Source: Isoetes taiwanensis
Taxonomy: Eukaryota > Streptophyta > Lycopodiopsida > Isoetales > Isoetaceae
Direction of reading: 5' to 3'
Length of the DNA stretch: 64,000 nt
NCBI GenBank assembly: GCA_021234155.1
Contig: JAJEKV010000008.1
Span: 2,358,955-2,422,954, forward strand
Shown here: one piece after another, positions 45,233-57,540 of the stretch
Numbering within the stretch: position 1 is the stretch's first letter
Layout: each line of letters begins with the position of its first letter
Position numbers and translations under genes: made by a program
Notes under the pieces: model-generated
Database searches by the model: none
Told to the model about the DNA's origin: nothing
Seen by the model: only the letters and a program-made list of their open reading frames with translations

Positions 45233-45368
45233 TAATAGAATAGAATAGAATAGAAATCGAGCAGAACAGAACATAACATAACATAACGAGAATAGAATAG
45301 AATAGAATAGAATAGAATAGAATAGAATAGAATAGAATAGAATAGAATAGAATAGAATAGAATAGAAT
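45233..45368. repeat. (AATAG)n microsatellite with variant core
   Basis: Three to four units at 45233-45254, a variant stretch with (ACATA)n around 45270-45286, then about 16 perfect units at 45290-45368. Same unit as the array at 36697-36761. No dispersed-repeat body is obvious next to this one. Confidence 0.95.
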
Positions 45369-46047
45369 CCATTTTTGTATCTATGAACTCATTTAAGTAG
45401 TAGAAAAATTGAATGGAAAAAAAGAAATGGAATGCATAAGCGATAAAAATTAGGATGTATATTGCCATTAAATTGATTGAAATAGAACCAACAGCGGCGA
45501 ACCTGTTGACATCGAAATAGCAAGTAGATGGCAAGTAGATTGCGACTCTGTAGCGTGAAATACTTGGAAGCATTTTGCGGAAGTAAAAACAATCGAATCT
45601 TTGGGTAAATGCTCCGAATGCGGGCAAAGATGCCGCGGTAGAGGCTTGTCGCTAACGTGGCGCGGCGCCAATGGTAGGCCTCTGTGTTTTTACGTAATGG
45701 GAATGGTATCCTGAATTCTGATCTCAGTTTCTTGACGTGGAAAACTGGGCTGCGAGGGGCGGTTCACATGCAACCATCGCCCGAGAGAGGGTCTGTTTTT
45801 GCCCCGTGTAAATTGGCGATGATGGGCGATGGTGTTTACGTGATGGTGAGGGTCGTGAAGGTGCATGTGAACCCAGCCTAATGGGGATGCCACCCTGAGT
45901 TACGACTCCCGGCTTCCCTAATGTTTTTGCCCCGGCTTCCCTATACCTGGCCTAAAAATATGGGGATGTGCCTGTGCAAAAGAGCGCATGACCTCCTTCT
46001 CGATCAGAATCCTTAGCATTAGCAGCTTCAGGTTGCCACCTTTGAGA
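45369..46047. promoter_or_regulatory. Upstream region of the DExH helicase gene
   Basis: GC content rises from about 45640 towards the start codon, with CpG-containing stretches (GTGGCGCGGCGCC at 45657; CGGTTCACATGCAACC near 45759). Three AAAAAT/TAAAAAT-type AT patches lie near 45950. This is the expected place for promoter and 5' UTR. An in-frame upstream ATG at 45988 gives 20 more residues before 46048. No specific promoter element is claimed. Confidence 0.4.
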
Positions 46048-49000
46048 ATGTCAGGCAGAGCTTTTGGAGGCAGGGGTGCTGCTGCTCGGAACTCCCAAAG
46101 CCGAGGCAGAGGTCGTGGCGTTGGTGGTGGCAGAGGTGGAGAACAGCGATGGTGGGATCCTGTTTGGAGAGCACAAAAGCTCAACCAAATTCGTGGAGAG
46201 GTAGAAATTTCTCAACTTTAGAGGAAAAATGTTCAGCATCATTGGTTGCAATTTAAGAATTTATTGACAAACGGATTGAAGTTTATTGGTTTTGATGTTC
46301 CACTAACAAGACCGTTGCAGGGACCTAAACAAGAAACCTTGGACGAGAATGAGTGGTGGGAAGAGTTAGAAGGGTTCAGAAATAATCAGAAACAGGAGAT
46401 AATCATTAAAAGGAACTTTGGGCGCGAGGATGTCAGGATTTTGGAGGACATGGCAATTCAGAGCGGATTTCACTTGTAAGGAGCACCTTTTAATCATTTT
46501 GCTTTTGTTTGCTAGCCTGTTATGCTTGAAGAAAATTCCTAGGTCTATAACAAATAACATGGCCAATGAACGTCAAGTATGTATAAACATGGTTATTCAG
46601 ATCAAAAGATACTTTGTTACTTCACAAAAATAGCAACTTTACATATGAATTTGTAAAATCTAGCCATAAAGGTGCTTTTTGGAAAGTTATTCCCCTAAAC
46701 TACTAAGGAGTTCTCAGCTAAGTTTTGTATTCTTCCTGGAAGGAAGTCGGACATACAACAAAGGGAAAAACACTGTTCATGTTGTAAGCAAAATACCATT
46801 GCCAAACTATCGGCCTGATCTTGATGAGAAGCATAGGACTTCCAAGCGTGAGTATGTTCATCTTGTAGAATATGTATTCTGGTAATTTTGTAAGTATAAA
46901 TTGAGGAGCATGTATTTAATCTCCTTCTTTTTTGGTTCCAGATCAAAATCTCAACAACAACAGAAGCTCATTTGGAGAATGTTCTAGCTCAAATGAAAGC
47001 TTCGAATCTAGAACAATGTATCATTAGGTCTTGGGCGACAAGTTCCAAAATCTGCAGTGGTAGAGACTGATGAATATGCACCCAAATCATTGGATTCATT
47101 CAGAAAAGAGGAAAGAAAAGTAGCAGGTTGAAAGCTTATCAGTTCCATTTGCAGGTATTTGTTTTCAAATCTGCATGTTCATGCATGCGTGGTTTTAGAA
47201 AAACAGATAAACAATTCTTCTTTAGATATAAATCAGCACCCAAGCACGATTTATCCGCAAAGCCAAGCTGATAATATTTTGTAATGCAATTTAAGAAGTG
47301 TCAAAAGTGATGATCTGACACCCTCTAATTGAAAACTCATTGTATAATATATGTAGAGTTAAATTTAGAAGATACCTTTAAAGGACCAATTTATGCTTCT
47401 TCCTTTAAATGCCAGATGATAGCATCATCATAATTCTCTTCTGAACAAGCATGAAGTGGCTAGTTCCTTTAGGGTCTGCTAAGGTTGACATGGTATGGGA
47501 TAATTCCATCTAAAACAGCAATATCATTTATATAGCCCAGACATCCCAACAGATGCAGTTCACTGGCGTTGAAAGTACTTAAGGACAGCAAAAGGGAGTA
47601 AAGGAAGACAATGACCTCTTCACAATCACAAACAATGTGCAGGACTGACATACCCAAATGCAGATTAGTGCTTTAGTCCAAGAAGCAGACATCGCCTTTG
47701 ACTCTGATCAATCTCCCAGCGGGGAATTACCTTAGACGATCTGCATGTAGAGCAATCCGTGAGTTAGTGAGTTCAATTCATTGGGAAGCCATGGGTAAAT
47801 GCACAAGGAATTATCGAGTATTATTGGAGGGAAATAAATCCGATGATCATATACACTGCGCAACAATATCTTTTGGACCATTTCCCATTTGCATATAGAC
47901 ACCAAATTTGTAGCATGAGGGTGTTCTCCCATCACCTACAGATTGAGTGGGTAAAATGGCATGGAATTCATTGGTTATCTTGACGATGCCGATTATGTAA
48001 TTCTGGAGAAGTAGAGGATAAGCATGACCTCATGATATCATGCCCAGCATATGAAGTCAGTGTGAAGGAAGCATAATATTCAACACTTGAGAAACCTTTA
48101 CATGGTTCTTCAATTACCATCTACAGTGTTGTCAGTTCTGAAAGAATTGTGGCAGACGAGATAAGTTTATAAGACCTCCACATAATTTGGTTTTATTTGT
48201 ATCTAAACATATGTATTTCTTTTCGCCTCCTAGACTGCAAGATCTCTTGAGATTGTGAATACATATTTCTATTTCTACTTCAAGGCCTGAAATTTTCAAA
48301 TGATATATATATGTATAGCCGCAGTTTTCTCCTGGATATGATCTACTCCCCCACCTTATAGACAAACGTCCTTTCGGCATGTCCTCACCCATCCGGGTCG
48401 GGACATCTGAGCGAGGAGCCGTCCACGTTAGTGGTACACCATGCCTCTGAACGCGCCCTCGCGAGGATCAGAGTGGAATGGACAGAGAATGGTGCGACAG
48501 GAATCTCTCCCGTCAAAATCATATCACGGCACGCGCCCCAAAAGGCTTTGCCCTACCTAGAACGGCATCGGCTCGATTTCCTGGATCAAACCTAAAGGAT
48601 CACTCCTCTATCAAAAACCCTATGCGGGTTTACCCGAAGGCGCCATAGCTCACCATGGGCGTACACCCAGGTGGACCATAGAATGGTTTGATCTAGCGGA
48701 GGCATCACTGCCATCCAGAGGCAGGGCACGTTCTGTTTTTACACTTCATCACGGAGGCCCGGCCTCAAACTTCGCAAGGAAGAGCAGAACCGGCAATCGC
48801 GCTCAAGCCAGCAGGCTACAATTCATAGTCCGGGTTGTGAGATTTGTCTATGCATTTTCAGCATAGTTCCTAGTACGAACTATAGAACAGATCCTGTTCA
48901 AGTATAGTCGTTCAAATGATATTTAGATTGGCTGTCATGCATCTTCTGAGGATAAGTTCCCAGCACCATTGAACTGATCTTCAACACCGGAGATCAGGCA

Positions 49001-52000
49001 AGAATGGCTGCACAGGTACTTTCTGGCTTCTGGCTAAAATTCGGAAGTCCTCCACCCTTGCTTGTGCCCTAAAACACAGCCATCATTTAAAGACTATGAT
49101 GATACTAGAATATTCAAGTATTATGGATATAGAGAGGGCTTTCAACAACTCTATTGGAAATGTATCGGTAATGCTCGGGCCCAAGCTCGTTTTCTGCAGT
49201 AGCATACAATGATCGCTTTAACAGCTTGTGGCATAAGGGAGAAGATTGTTTTACTGGCAGCTTAGTTGTGCCTTTATCTTCTTTCCTTCATGGTCTTTAA
49301 TCTTGCTGCTGTGTACATATGATGGAAAGGAACAATGCTTTTAAGACTATTAAAGGCCTCTTAGGGTCTATGAAACCAATTACATACAACATTTTGAGTC
49401 TTCAAGGAGGGTGACAGATTTTTAGCGATTTGATGTAATTTATTGATAAAAAGAATATCTACTCAAAATTTTTAAAGAACATACTGCCAAGTTGTATTGG
49501 CATTTTAATCCATTGAAAAGCCTAACGACTTAAGCAATTTAGTTATTTTTAGAAAACCAGCAGACCTTACCTTGATCAGCTAAAGACAACCACGGAAGTC
49601 TCTTCTGGCCCTTTTGTGCATTCCCAAAGTGAATTAACTTATTTATGCTTAGAAAGCCACTTAAAGCTGCAAGGGTTCATCCTTGAATTCAAAAAACAAT
49701 ATAACGTCATAGATAGTTCGCTCCTTTCATTCTTGCCAGAAGAGATACCTGAAGCCTTTTTAAAGTGATGCCATATGTCAGCGCACAAATTTCAGCTCAA
49801 AACTTGTGCGAGCACCCTGTCATTCCTCCAGATGAGAACTCTTCGTTAGTGTTCCAGTACCACGAGTGTCCTTTAACTGTATGAATGACATAGTATTTGC
49901 TTTTTTCTTGTTATAGAGACTAGTTTGTTGCTTCTCTTACAGCAGCATATATAGCAGGAATAATGACACCAAACAGCAAAACCCCGTGTCTTTGCTGCCA
50001 ACTCTGCACCAATTTTGTAAAAATATTTCCTGCGAGCCCTTGTGTTGCAACTATTTGTTCTTGTATGGTGTGAATTATGAAATTTGGGTTTGCTAGTAGA
50101 TTCTGGTGCAAGTAGTGTGTGCTGTTAAGAGAGTTGCTTTTCTGTCAGAAACAGTGACAGCCTCACATTGTAGAATAATTGTTGTTGTACTGATTGCGTT
50201 CCAGAATAGCTGTGCAGCAAAGGCAATGCAAAGTTTCAGGGAAAAGCTTCCTGCTTTCCAAATGAGAGAAAAGGTTTTGAAAGTCGTCAATGAAAACCAG
50301 GTTTGTCTAGCCTACCGTGTTTTCTATCCTGTAGAAGGAATAAGTAGCATTCTTTTAATTTTCTAACACATTGTTATTTGGAAATGCTGTCTAGTAGGTG
50401 GTTGTAATATCAGGAGAGACAGGTTGTGGTAAAACGACACAGTTACGCAATTTATCTTGGAAAATGAGATAGAGTGTGGGCGTGGAATGGACTGTAGCAT
50501 TATATGCACCCAGCCCGCGTCATTATATCTGCTATTTCTGTTGCTTCACGTGTTGCCATGGAAAGAAGCGATTCCTTGGGAGAAATTGTGGGATATCAAA
50601 TTGACTGGAGTCTAGCGTCTTTGCGAACCACGTTTACTTTTGCACAACTGGCGTGCTTCTTAGGTAAACTTAGTATGAGTCTTCAGTATTGATTAGAGTT
50701 TGACAGCAAGAAATATGAAAGAGTCAACATTTCTTGTAATTGTACTTTCACAGGTGAAAGACCCAAAGTTACAAGGAGTTAGCCATGTTGTGGTAGATGA
50801 AATTCATGAACGTGGGATGAATGAGGATTTTCTTCTCATTGTACTACATGATTTGATCGTCAACGTCCCAATCTACATCTTATCCTCATGAGTGCAACCA
50901 TCAATGCTGAGGCATTTTCAAAATATTTCAACCAAGCCCCAATGCTTCATATTCCTGTATGTAGTATTTTCTTGTGAAACGCACGCAGTCTAAAAGCTGC
51001 TAGCTTATGTTCTTTGCATGAAATGGACTGTTGAGACTGCAGGGGTACACTTTTCCTGTAAGGGAGCTGTTTCTTGAGGATATACTTCAATTGACAGGCT
51101 ATTGTATACCCAATGAACAATCAGGACACCTAAGTTCAACTTTTGGTCGGCGAAGGAAATGTTACGAAAAGATTAAGGATCCTGTGACAGCAAAATTTGA
51201 TGTAAGTTAGCTGTTTTGTGTTACATGATCTTTGTGTGGCAGGCATTTATCAAGCAACTGCTTGTTCCTAGGTGTTCACTTTCATGGAAATGGGAGAATG
51301 TAAATGACCCAATGTAGGCTAAGCGCATTTAGAATATTTTAATGCAAGATCAAACCTACCCTGACTGTAATATGGATTGTGAACATATATTTTTCCACCA
51401 CATGGGCTGGCCCGTCCGAAAATAATATATTCAAATTTTTCTCTCTTATTACATGGGCTGGCCTGCCATCTTGATTTATCAAATAATATAGTCAGATTCT
51501 TCTCCGTTATTTTATCCTGCACTTATGAAGAACTTTTCAACATTCTATATTTGAGATGACGATTTGATTCTTTGCAGGAAATTGACTTTGAAACTGAGTT
51601 CAAAGCATACAGCAGATCTACCCGAATGTCTCTTGAAGCATATAATGGAGATGCGATTGATCTTGACTTGGTAGTTTTGACATCTTGCTCCGCACGTCCT
51701 GCATATTTTATTGAACTTATACCATCCTGATTGGTGTCTAGATTGAGGCCACCATCCAACATATTTGCAGGTCGGAGATGAAGGGGCCATACTAGTTTTC
51801 CTTACGGATGGGATGATATTTCCAAAATGCTTGATAAGCTAAAGGAAATCCCCTTCTTGGTAATGGAACAAATTTTTACTGTTACCCTTGCATGGCTCCA
51901 TGCCTACAGTTAATCAACAAAGAGATTTTCCAGCCCCACCATTGGGTGAGGTAGTTTTAAGATTGATGTGACTTAGAATAGGTAGTCTTTATTGATATTG

Positions 52001-53767
52001 CATTCTGTCATTGCAGAAAAGTTGTTCTTACAGCTTGAATATTGCAGAAACAAGTATCACAATTGATGATGTGGTATATGTAATTGATTGTGGGAAGTCA
52101 AAGGAAACTAGTTATGATGCATTAAATAAGGTTGCATGTTTGGCGCCTTCATGGATATCTCAGGCATCAGCACAGCAGGTGAAGCATTAATTTCTTGTAG
52201 AATAAAATACAGACAGAATCTGACTACCATACTCTGCAAGGTAGTTAATTATCATATTCTGCAAAGTTATTGCACCTAATTGAAGCTGTTCTTTTCATGT
52301 TTCAAAGAGGCGAGGGCGAGCAGGAAGAGTGCAGCCTGGCATTTGCTACCATATTTATCCTAAAGTTATTTATGATGCAATGCCTAAGTATCAACTGCGG
52401 AGATTCTAAGGACTCCTTTAGAATCCTTATGCATCAAATAAAGAGTCTGGAACTTGGACTTGTCCATGAATTTTCTTTCTCAAGCCATGCAGCCACCCGA
52501 GGCCCTTGCAGTGCATAATGCTATCAGTCTACTCAAAAGAAATGGTGCTTTGGATTCGAAGAAAACCTTACTCCATTAGGTTGAATTCTGCCTGTTTGAT
52601 TTTTTTTTTTCTTGTCTAGCCATTCTCCCGAGAACCAACACTACTTTCTGTTGTACAGGTCGTCACCTTGCTACACTTCCATTGGATCCAAAGGTGGGAA
52701 GATGCTTTTAATGGGAGCTATCTTCCATTTGTATTGAACCAGCATTAACCATAGCAGCGGCATTGGCTCATCGAGATCCCTTTGTTCTCCCCCATTGAGA
52801 GGAAAGAAGAAAGCTGATGAAGGCGAGGAGATGGTTTGCAGGAGATTCTAGAAGGTAAATAAGCAGCGTATGCACACATATTTATTCTATATGTATGCTT
52901 TTGAAACATTGTGGTGATAATTTCAGTGATCACATGGCAATTGTAAATGCATTCAACAAATACCTTGAAGCTAAGCGTCAGGGTGTTGAACGGAATTATT
53001 GCTGGAAAAATTATTTATCTCTCTCAACATTGCAGTGGATGGAAAGTGCTCGATGCCAATTTTATGATCTCCTTGGTGACATTGGTTTTGTAGATAAAAA
53101 ACTGGGCTTTAAGGTTTGGTGTTGGCAATTAAGTCTGCTTTCTATGGGTTCATAAATATTAATTGTAAAGCTGTGCAGGGATATAACAACTATGGTGATG
53201 ACCTGGAAATGGTACGGGCTATTCTTTGTGCTGGCTTATTCCCAAATGTTGTTCGTTGTACAAAACGGGGGAAGCGAACTATATTCCATACCAAAGATGA
53301 CGGAAAAGTTGAACCTCATCCATCATCAGTGAATTCACGAGTGTCTTATTTTCCATATCCATATCTTGTTTATAGTGACAAGGTCAAAACGACTGCAATT
53401 TATCTCAGGGATTCATCAAATATCTCTGATTATGCATTACTCATGTTCGGAGGAAGTCTTGTATCAAATAGTGATGGCCACGTTGAAATGCTTAATGGCT
53501 ACCTGAATTTCTTATCAGCATCTCCTAGTACAATGCGCATTGTTAATGTATGTAGCTTTCATATTGAAACATAGAACTGAAGTTATTGTTGCTTATCTAA
53601 TTTCAGGACTAATGCAGGACTTAAGGCAGAGGCTAGACCACCTTCTTCAGCACAAGATAGAAGACCCAAAGTTTGACGTTTGTTTGGAAGGCAAGGACAT
53701 TGTCAATGCTGTGATACAGTTACTGCATAGTGGCCAATTTCAAAGACATTATGTAGAGGATGCCTAG
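46048..53767 (+). CDS. DExH-box ATP-dependent RNA helicase, frame-broken
   Basis: Plant nuclear DExH (DHX36/DHX9-like) RNA helicase. Exons seen: 46048-46200 (Gly/Arg-rich N-terminus, [14 protein letters not shown]), 46321-46475 ([10 protein letters not shown]), 46747-46857 ([14 protein letters not shown]), 46942-~47156, 50205-50300 ([13 protein letters not shown]), 50398-50663 (Walker [11 protein letters not shown]), 50754-50956 (DEIH at 50796-50807; SAT near 50891), 51043-51201, 51578-51670, 51771-51945 ([10 protein letters not shown]), 52017-52178 ([15 protein letters not shown], motif V), 52308-52579 (RRGRAGR, motif VI), 52659-52854 and 52927-53113 (helicase-associated domain), 53179-53547 (OB fold: [22 protein letters not shown]), 53618-53767 (stop). 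Introns are GT-AG and the domain order is complete. At least eight small indels break the frame inside exons (near 50445, 50860, 51810, 51880, 51930, 52040, 52396, 52800). Either a young pseudogene or an assembly with uncorrected errors. Confidence 0.88.
47157..50204 (+). other. Large intron of the helicase gene
   Basis: About 3 kb separate the exon ending near 47156 from the FREKLPAF exon at 50205. The intron is AT-rich except for a GC-rich block at about 48355-48840, which looks inserted. A missing short exon encoding the linker before the helicase core could be hidden here; I did not find it. No transposase or RT motif was seen. Confidence 0.55.
48355..48840. mobile_element. GC-rich block inside the helicase intron, possible insertion
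   Basis: A sharp rise in GC, beginning near ACGTCCTTTCGGCATG and ending near CATAGTCCGGGTTGTG, within an AT-rich intron. No long frame, no RT or transposase motif, and no clear polymerase III boxes. Flanking duplications were not found by eye. It could be a short non-autonomous element or LTR fragment. Confidence 0.35.
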
Positions 53768-54209
53768 GAATATGTCGCCTATTCTTTGGGAGAACAGTCA
53801 TGTACAGGTATCGTTGCGGCTGTGTACCATACAAGGTTGAGGCATTTTTTTGTAGAAGGTTACCCATAAAAAATTGGTCTATACTTTTAAAATGTTTTTC
53901 CCAGGTATGGTCTACAATGGTATTGTCTAACAGAGAACCGTATGGTCTATGAGACCATAATATATAATATATATGGCAGTCTTTATCAGCTAGCCAAATC
54001 TAGCAAAATGAAATTATAGGGAGACAGTAGAAGCAGTACCGGAGGAGTGAATCAAAATTATAAGTTATAATCTCATGTTAAAAGTGTTTTTGCCTCTTAT
54101 AGACTGATTGTAATCAATATCAGAGGAGTGAATTAGAGAATTCTCAAGTTAAGTAGCTTGTTTTCTTCGTACGGGTTGATGTTATTGTTTCTGAGTGAAT
54201 TGTGAAATC

Positions 54210-54344
54210 TTTATTGGTGGCCACGTCATAATATGGTCCACTTTGGCATTTTGTAAGTAGGCAAGCAGTTTTGGTGCGTATATTCTTTGAGTGGTTCTTT
54301 ATTTGAAGCCACGTCATAGTATGTTCCACTTTGGCATTTTGTAA
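54210..54344. repeat. Two-copy direct repeat, spacing about 88 bp
   Basis: TTTATTGGTGGCCACGTCAT...GTCCACTTTGGCATTTTGTAA at 54210-54256 is repeated as TTTATTTGAAGCCACGTCAT...GTTCCACTTTGGCATTTTGTAA at 54298-54344. It lies 450 bp downstream of the helicase stop. Confidence 0.75.
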
Positions 54345-54699
54345 CAGACTATTGGCATATAGTTTTGGAGTCACGTGTTCTTGCAAAAATCTAGATCATT
54401 CTTATCCGGATAGCAAATGGCCTCCTAAGAACCGATAAAATTCACGATGTTGAATAAGAAGGGGGCTGGCAATTTCCAGACCCCATGACTTGTAGAATCC
54501 AGTTGCGCATCAACATCGCTCTCTGAGTTCTACAGGTCAGGGGGCTGGCAAGGTGGTCATTCCCCTTTCCATTCCACATCACGCAAGGTACTATTCTTAA
54601 GACTCAAATTTAGAATCAAAGCAAAAGAAAGTAAAGAAAAGAAAAGAAAAGAAAAAAATTAGGGTGCCCCTGTATGGGTTATGCACAATAATCCGCAGG

Positions 54700-54765
54700 G
54701 AAGCATTGATTGATTCGAGAAATATCACCTAGAAGCATTGATTGATTCGAGAAATATCACCTAGA
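54700..54765. repeat. Perfect tandem duplication, 32 bp unit
   Basis: The unit GAAGCATTGATTGATTCGAG + AAATATCACCTA occurs twice head to tail with no difference. Just before it (54625-54658) is an (AAAAG)n-like run. Confidence 0.9.
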
Positions 54766-57540
54766 TCAACAAGGAAATGTTAAAGACTATCAAGGAGATG
54801 TTGTAGGAGACCTATACCTATTCAAGGTAATCTTCTGTTATAATCTCTATTCTTCATTTTAATTGTAATATATATGCATTAATTATATTCGCTTTTTATT
54901 CTTATGTATAGAATGAGTAAAATAGGGTCAGTGCCAACACACAACCACCGCAAATAATATATGTAAATGCAGACTATCCTATTTCAGCACAGGCTGTAAA
55001 GATGCAATTCATGCTAAGCGTCATTCCACGACCTAAAATCCAGCAAACATCAGCAACTGACACGGATATTAATATGTTATAAATGCAGAGATTATAGTAT
55101 GATCTATTTAAATACTGTTGACTTAATTTTAACATGCAATTTTCGAGTTACAAATCCGAGAACCTAATGTAATATGAACATCATTTTCCTACTGTCAAGT
55201 GCATATGAAATTACACTGAATCTATAAACGTCAACATATGAAATTGAAGTTTAAAAAAAACACCAGCATTTGATGTCTGAGAATCTATATCTTTGACTCC
55301 AGCACCATCATTGAGACTTGCACGAGCTGAGCGACCTCGACTACGACCTCGAGCGCCCCTCTCTACTTATGTTCACCTATTGACCAAAAAGAAAATCTGC
55401 AATAAAATGAAGCATATATATAGGTTTTTAATTTCAAGATCGACGGCTGCAGATTGCAACGTCATTTAAAAAATATGCGCAATAATAGTTACGAACCTAA
55501 TTTCAAATTATCACGTACACTTAGCCTTGGCATTAGTTAAATATCTAACACACCCATTTAAAAATCCCGCCCAAAATTCTATTACATTTTCTAATTGATT
55601 TTTCGCCGAAGGAGCTCTGCTCGTTGCCTTCAAAGTGTCATCTGGATTCAGCTAATTCTTGCTTCTAGACATATTTACGCAATCAATCTTCCTTTCATGT
55701 CTCAAGAACTTGTCTCCTTTTACTCGATCAACCATCTTCTCTTAATTACTAACTAGAGTAGGGAGGAATGCTATATGCTCATATCCAACATGAGAACGAA
55801 AGAGGTTTCAATTTTTCTGTGCCATGTGAATCAATCGTCGGAATCTTATCTATTATATTCAATCTCTTGATGATGTATACCTATTCAGATTTTTGTTTGT
55901 ATTTTTTCTTGTATGGGCTTTTCTAATTGTTTTTTTTTAAGATTGTGTCATTACATTTAAATTGGTATTTTAATGGAGTGTAAGTAATGAATGTTATCAC
56001 TCATATATAAAGCATGTTCCTTTTTTGCTTCTTTCTATTTTCTTTGATGCAAAAAAAAACACAGGAGAGACAAATGTCTTTGAAAAAAAATGAAAAAAAA
56101 TGAGTGGCGGCTTGAAATTGGTGGAAGGATTGCGGGATCTATGGAAAGATTGCGACCTACTGTGGACCTTTCTTTGTGCTAGGCGGGGTAGTACACGCTC
56201 CGACTTTCTTACTACGCAAGCAATGTCGACCATTCTTGCTATGCAAAGCAATCCACGGAGCTAAGAAACCGGTCCAACTTTGGTTTCCATCAGCCGAGTC
56301 CGTGGATTCATCGTTTCCTTGTCGGCCTTAAGAATGAAGGTCACTTACATTATCGCATCGATGGCGTCACGGATCAAGCAATAGAAAGGGAGGGCATGCC
56401 ATCGATTCTCATTCTTGGACCTAGCGAGAGGTCACGACCCGACAAATGGGTCCTTCTGGCCCTAATTCCGACCTCCTCAGGTCGTTATTTCTTCGTTGGC
56501 GGTTTTGGTTTGAAGTCAGGTCGGTAGTTATGTCTCGAGGCCAGGATCTATTTGGGCTCCTTTATCTTGAGGTAAAATGGGTGTAAAAGCCTTGGTCTAG
56601 AACAAAAAATAGGCTTGGATTCCCTTCTTGTTCAAGCGGTAGCACCCGATCACATAAAAAAATTTGCTATTGTCGATGGTCGATCATAAAATGGTAGATC
56701 ATATATAAGAATAAGGGTTAAATTATGGCAAAGTCTTCAAAAATAGGGCACCCGATTAATACGATATAAGGACCGAGGCATCCTATGGCAACTTATGCGA
56801 TGTGAATGAAACATTATTATGCCCGCATACAATGAAGTCATCATAGGATTGCCAAAGCGCAATAATTGGCCCAGAATTGTGCAAAATGGACAAAGCCAAA
56901 TCTAAATTAGAGCAGCCAAAATGGATCCGGCAAAATTGGCGGATTCTTCTTTGGCGGCCGGTTCTTCACCGAAATCGCTAAGGAGAACCGGGAACTTGAT
57001 TGTGGAAGAATCGGGTTGAGTCATGCCCATTTTGCGAACGAAACTGATTTGGCTAGGTTTTAAAGGATTGGGCGGGTTCGACCTTGAATCGGCGGTCTTA
57101 CCTAGCCAGAAAATGCTAACGATTCCACCATGAGAAAAAATCAAAATCCTTGTGCCTTAAAAAAATTCGAAAGTGCCTCAGTTTTATCGCCCATCTTGTG
57201 AAGAATTGATCAAAGGCTGGAAGGTTTGAATCGAGAAAAAGGCTAAACGACCGATTTGTAATAAAAAGTGGATCGAGGCCAAGGGTTTGAGGCATCTGAA
57301 TAGACCCAAACTGGAAGCGACCACAACCATCGAAAGGACTTTTGTTAGATTGGATTCTATAAGGCCGGACCGCTGTCACGAAATTGAGAATAAAAAAAAG
57401 AATTTAGAAAATCCAATGACCTTGGAATCTGAGGTTGAGTAAATAAAAGCGGGGTATTATATAAACCTTTAAAACCATACCTATACCTGCGGGTATACAC
57501 ACAACATAGGAAAACTCAGCGGGAACAATCTTCACGAGGG
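54766..57540. other. Unassigned intergenic DNA
   Basis: No recognised coding sequence. 54766-55990 is AT-rich; a minus-strand stretch at 55320-55375 reads as Arg/Gly-rich (RGARGRSRGRSARAS) but is isolated. 56100-57480 is GC-richer with open minus-strand frames (56902-57144, 57116-57379) that match nothing known. A TATA-like TTATATAAACC is near 57456. The GC-richer part could be a decayed LTR-type element, without proof. Confidence 0.4.

Noticed and set aside
48355-48840. Possible ribosomal RNA or tRNA-derived SINE in the GC-rich intron block
   Set aside because: I could not find convincing polymerase III A and B boxes or recognisable rRNA sequence. Left as an unclassified block.
55320-55375. 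Arg/Gly-rich minus-strand peptide (RGARGRSRGRSARAS)
   Set aside because: Isolated, short and low-complexity. No neighbouring exon was found, so it is not listed as a gene.
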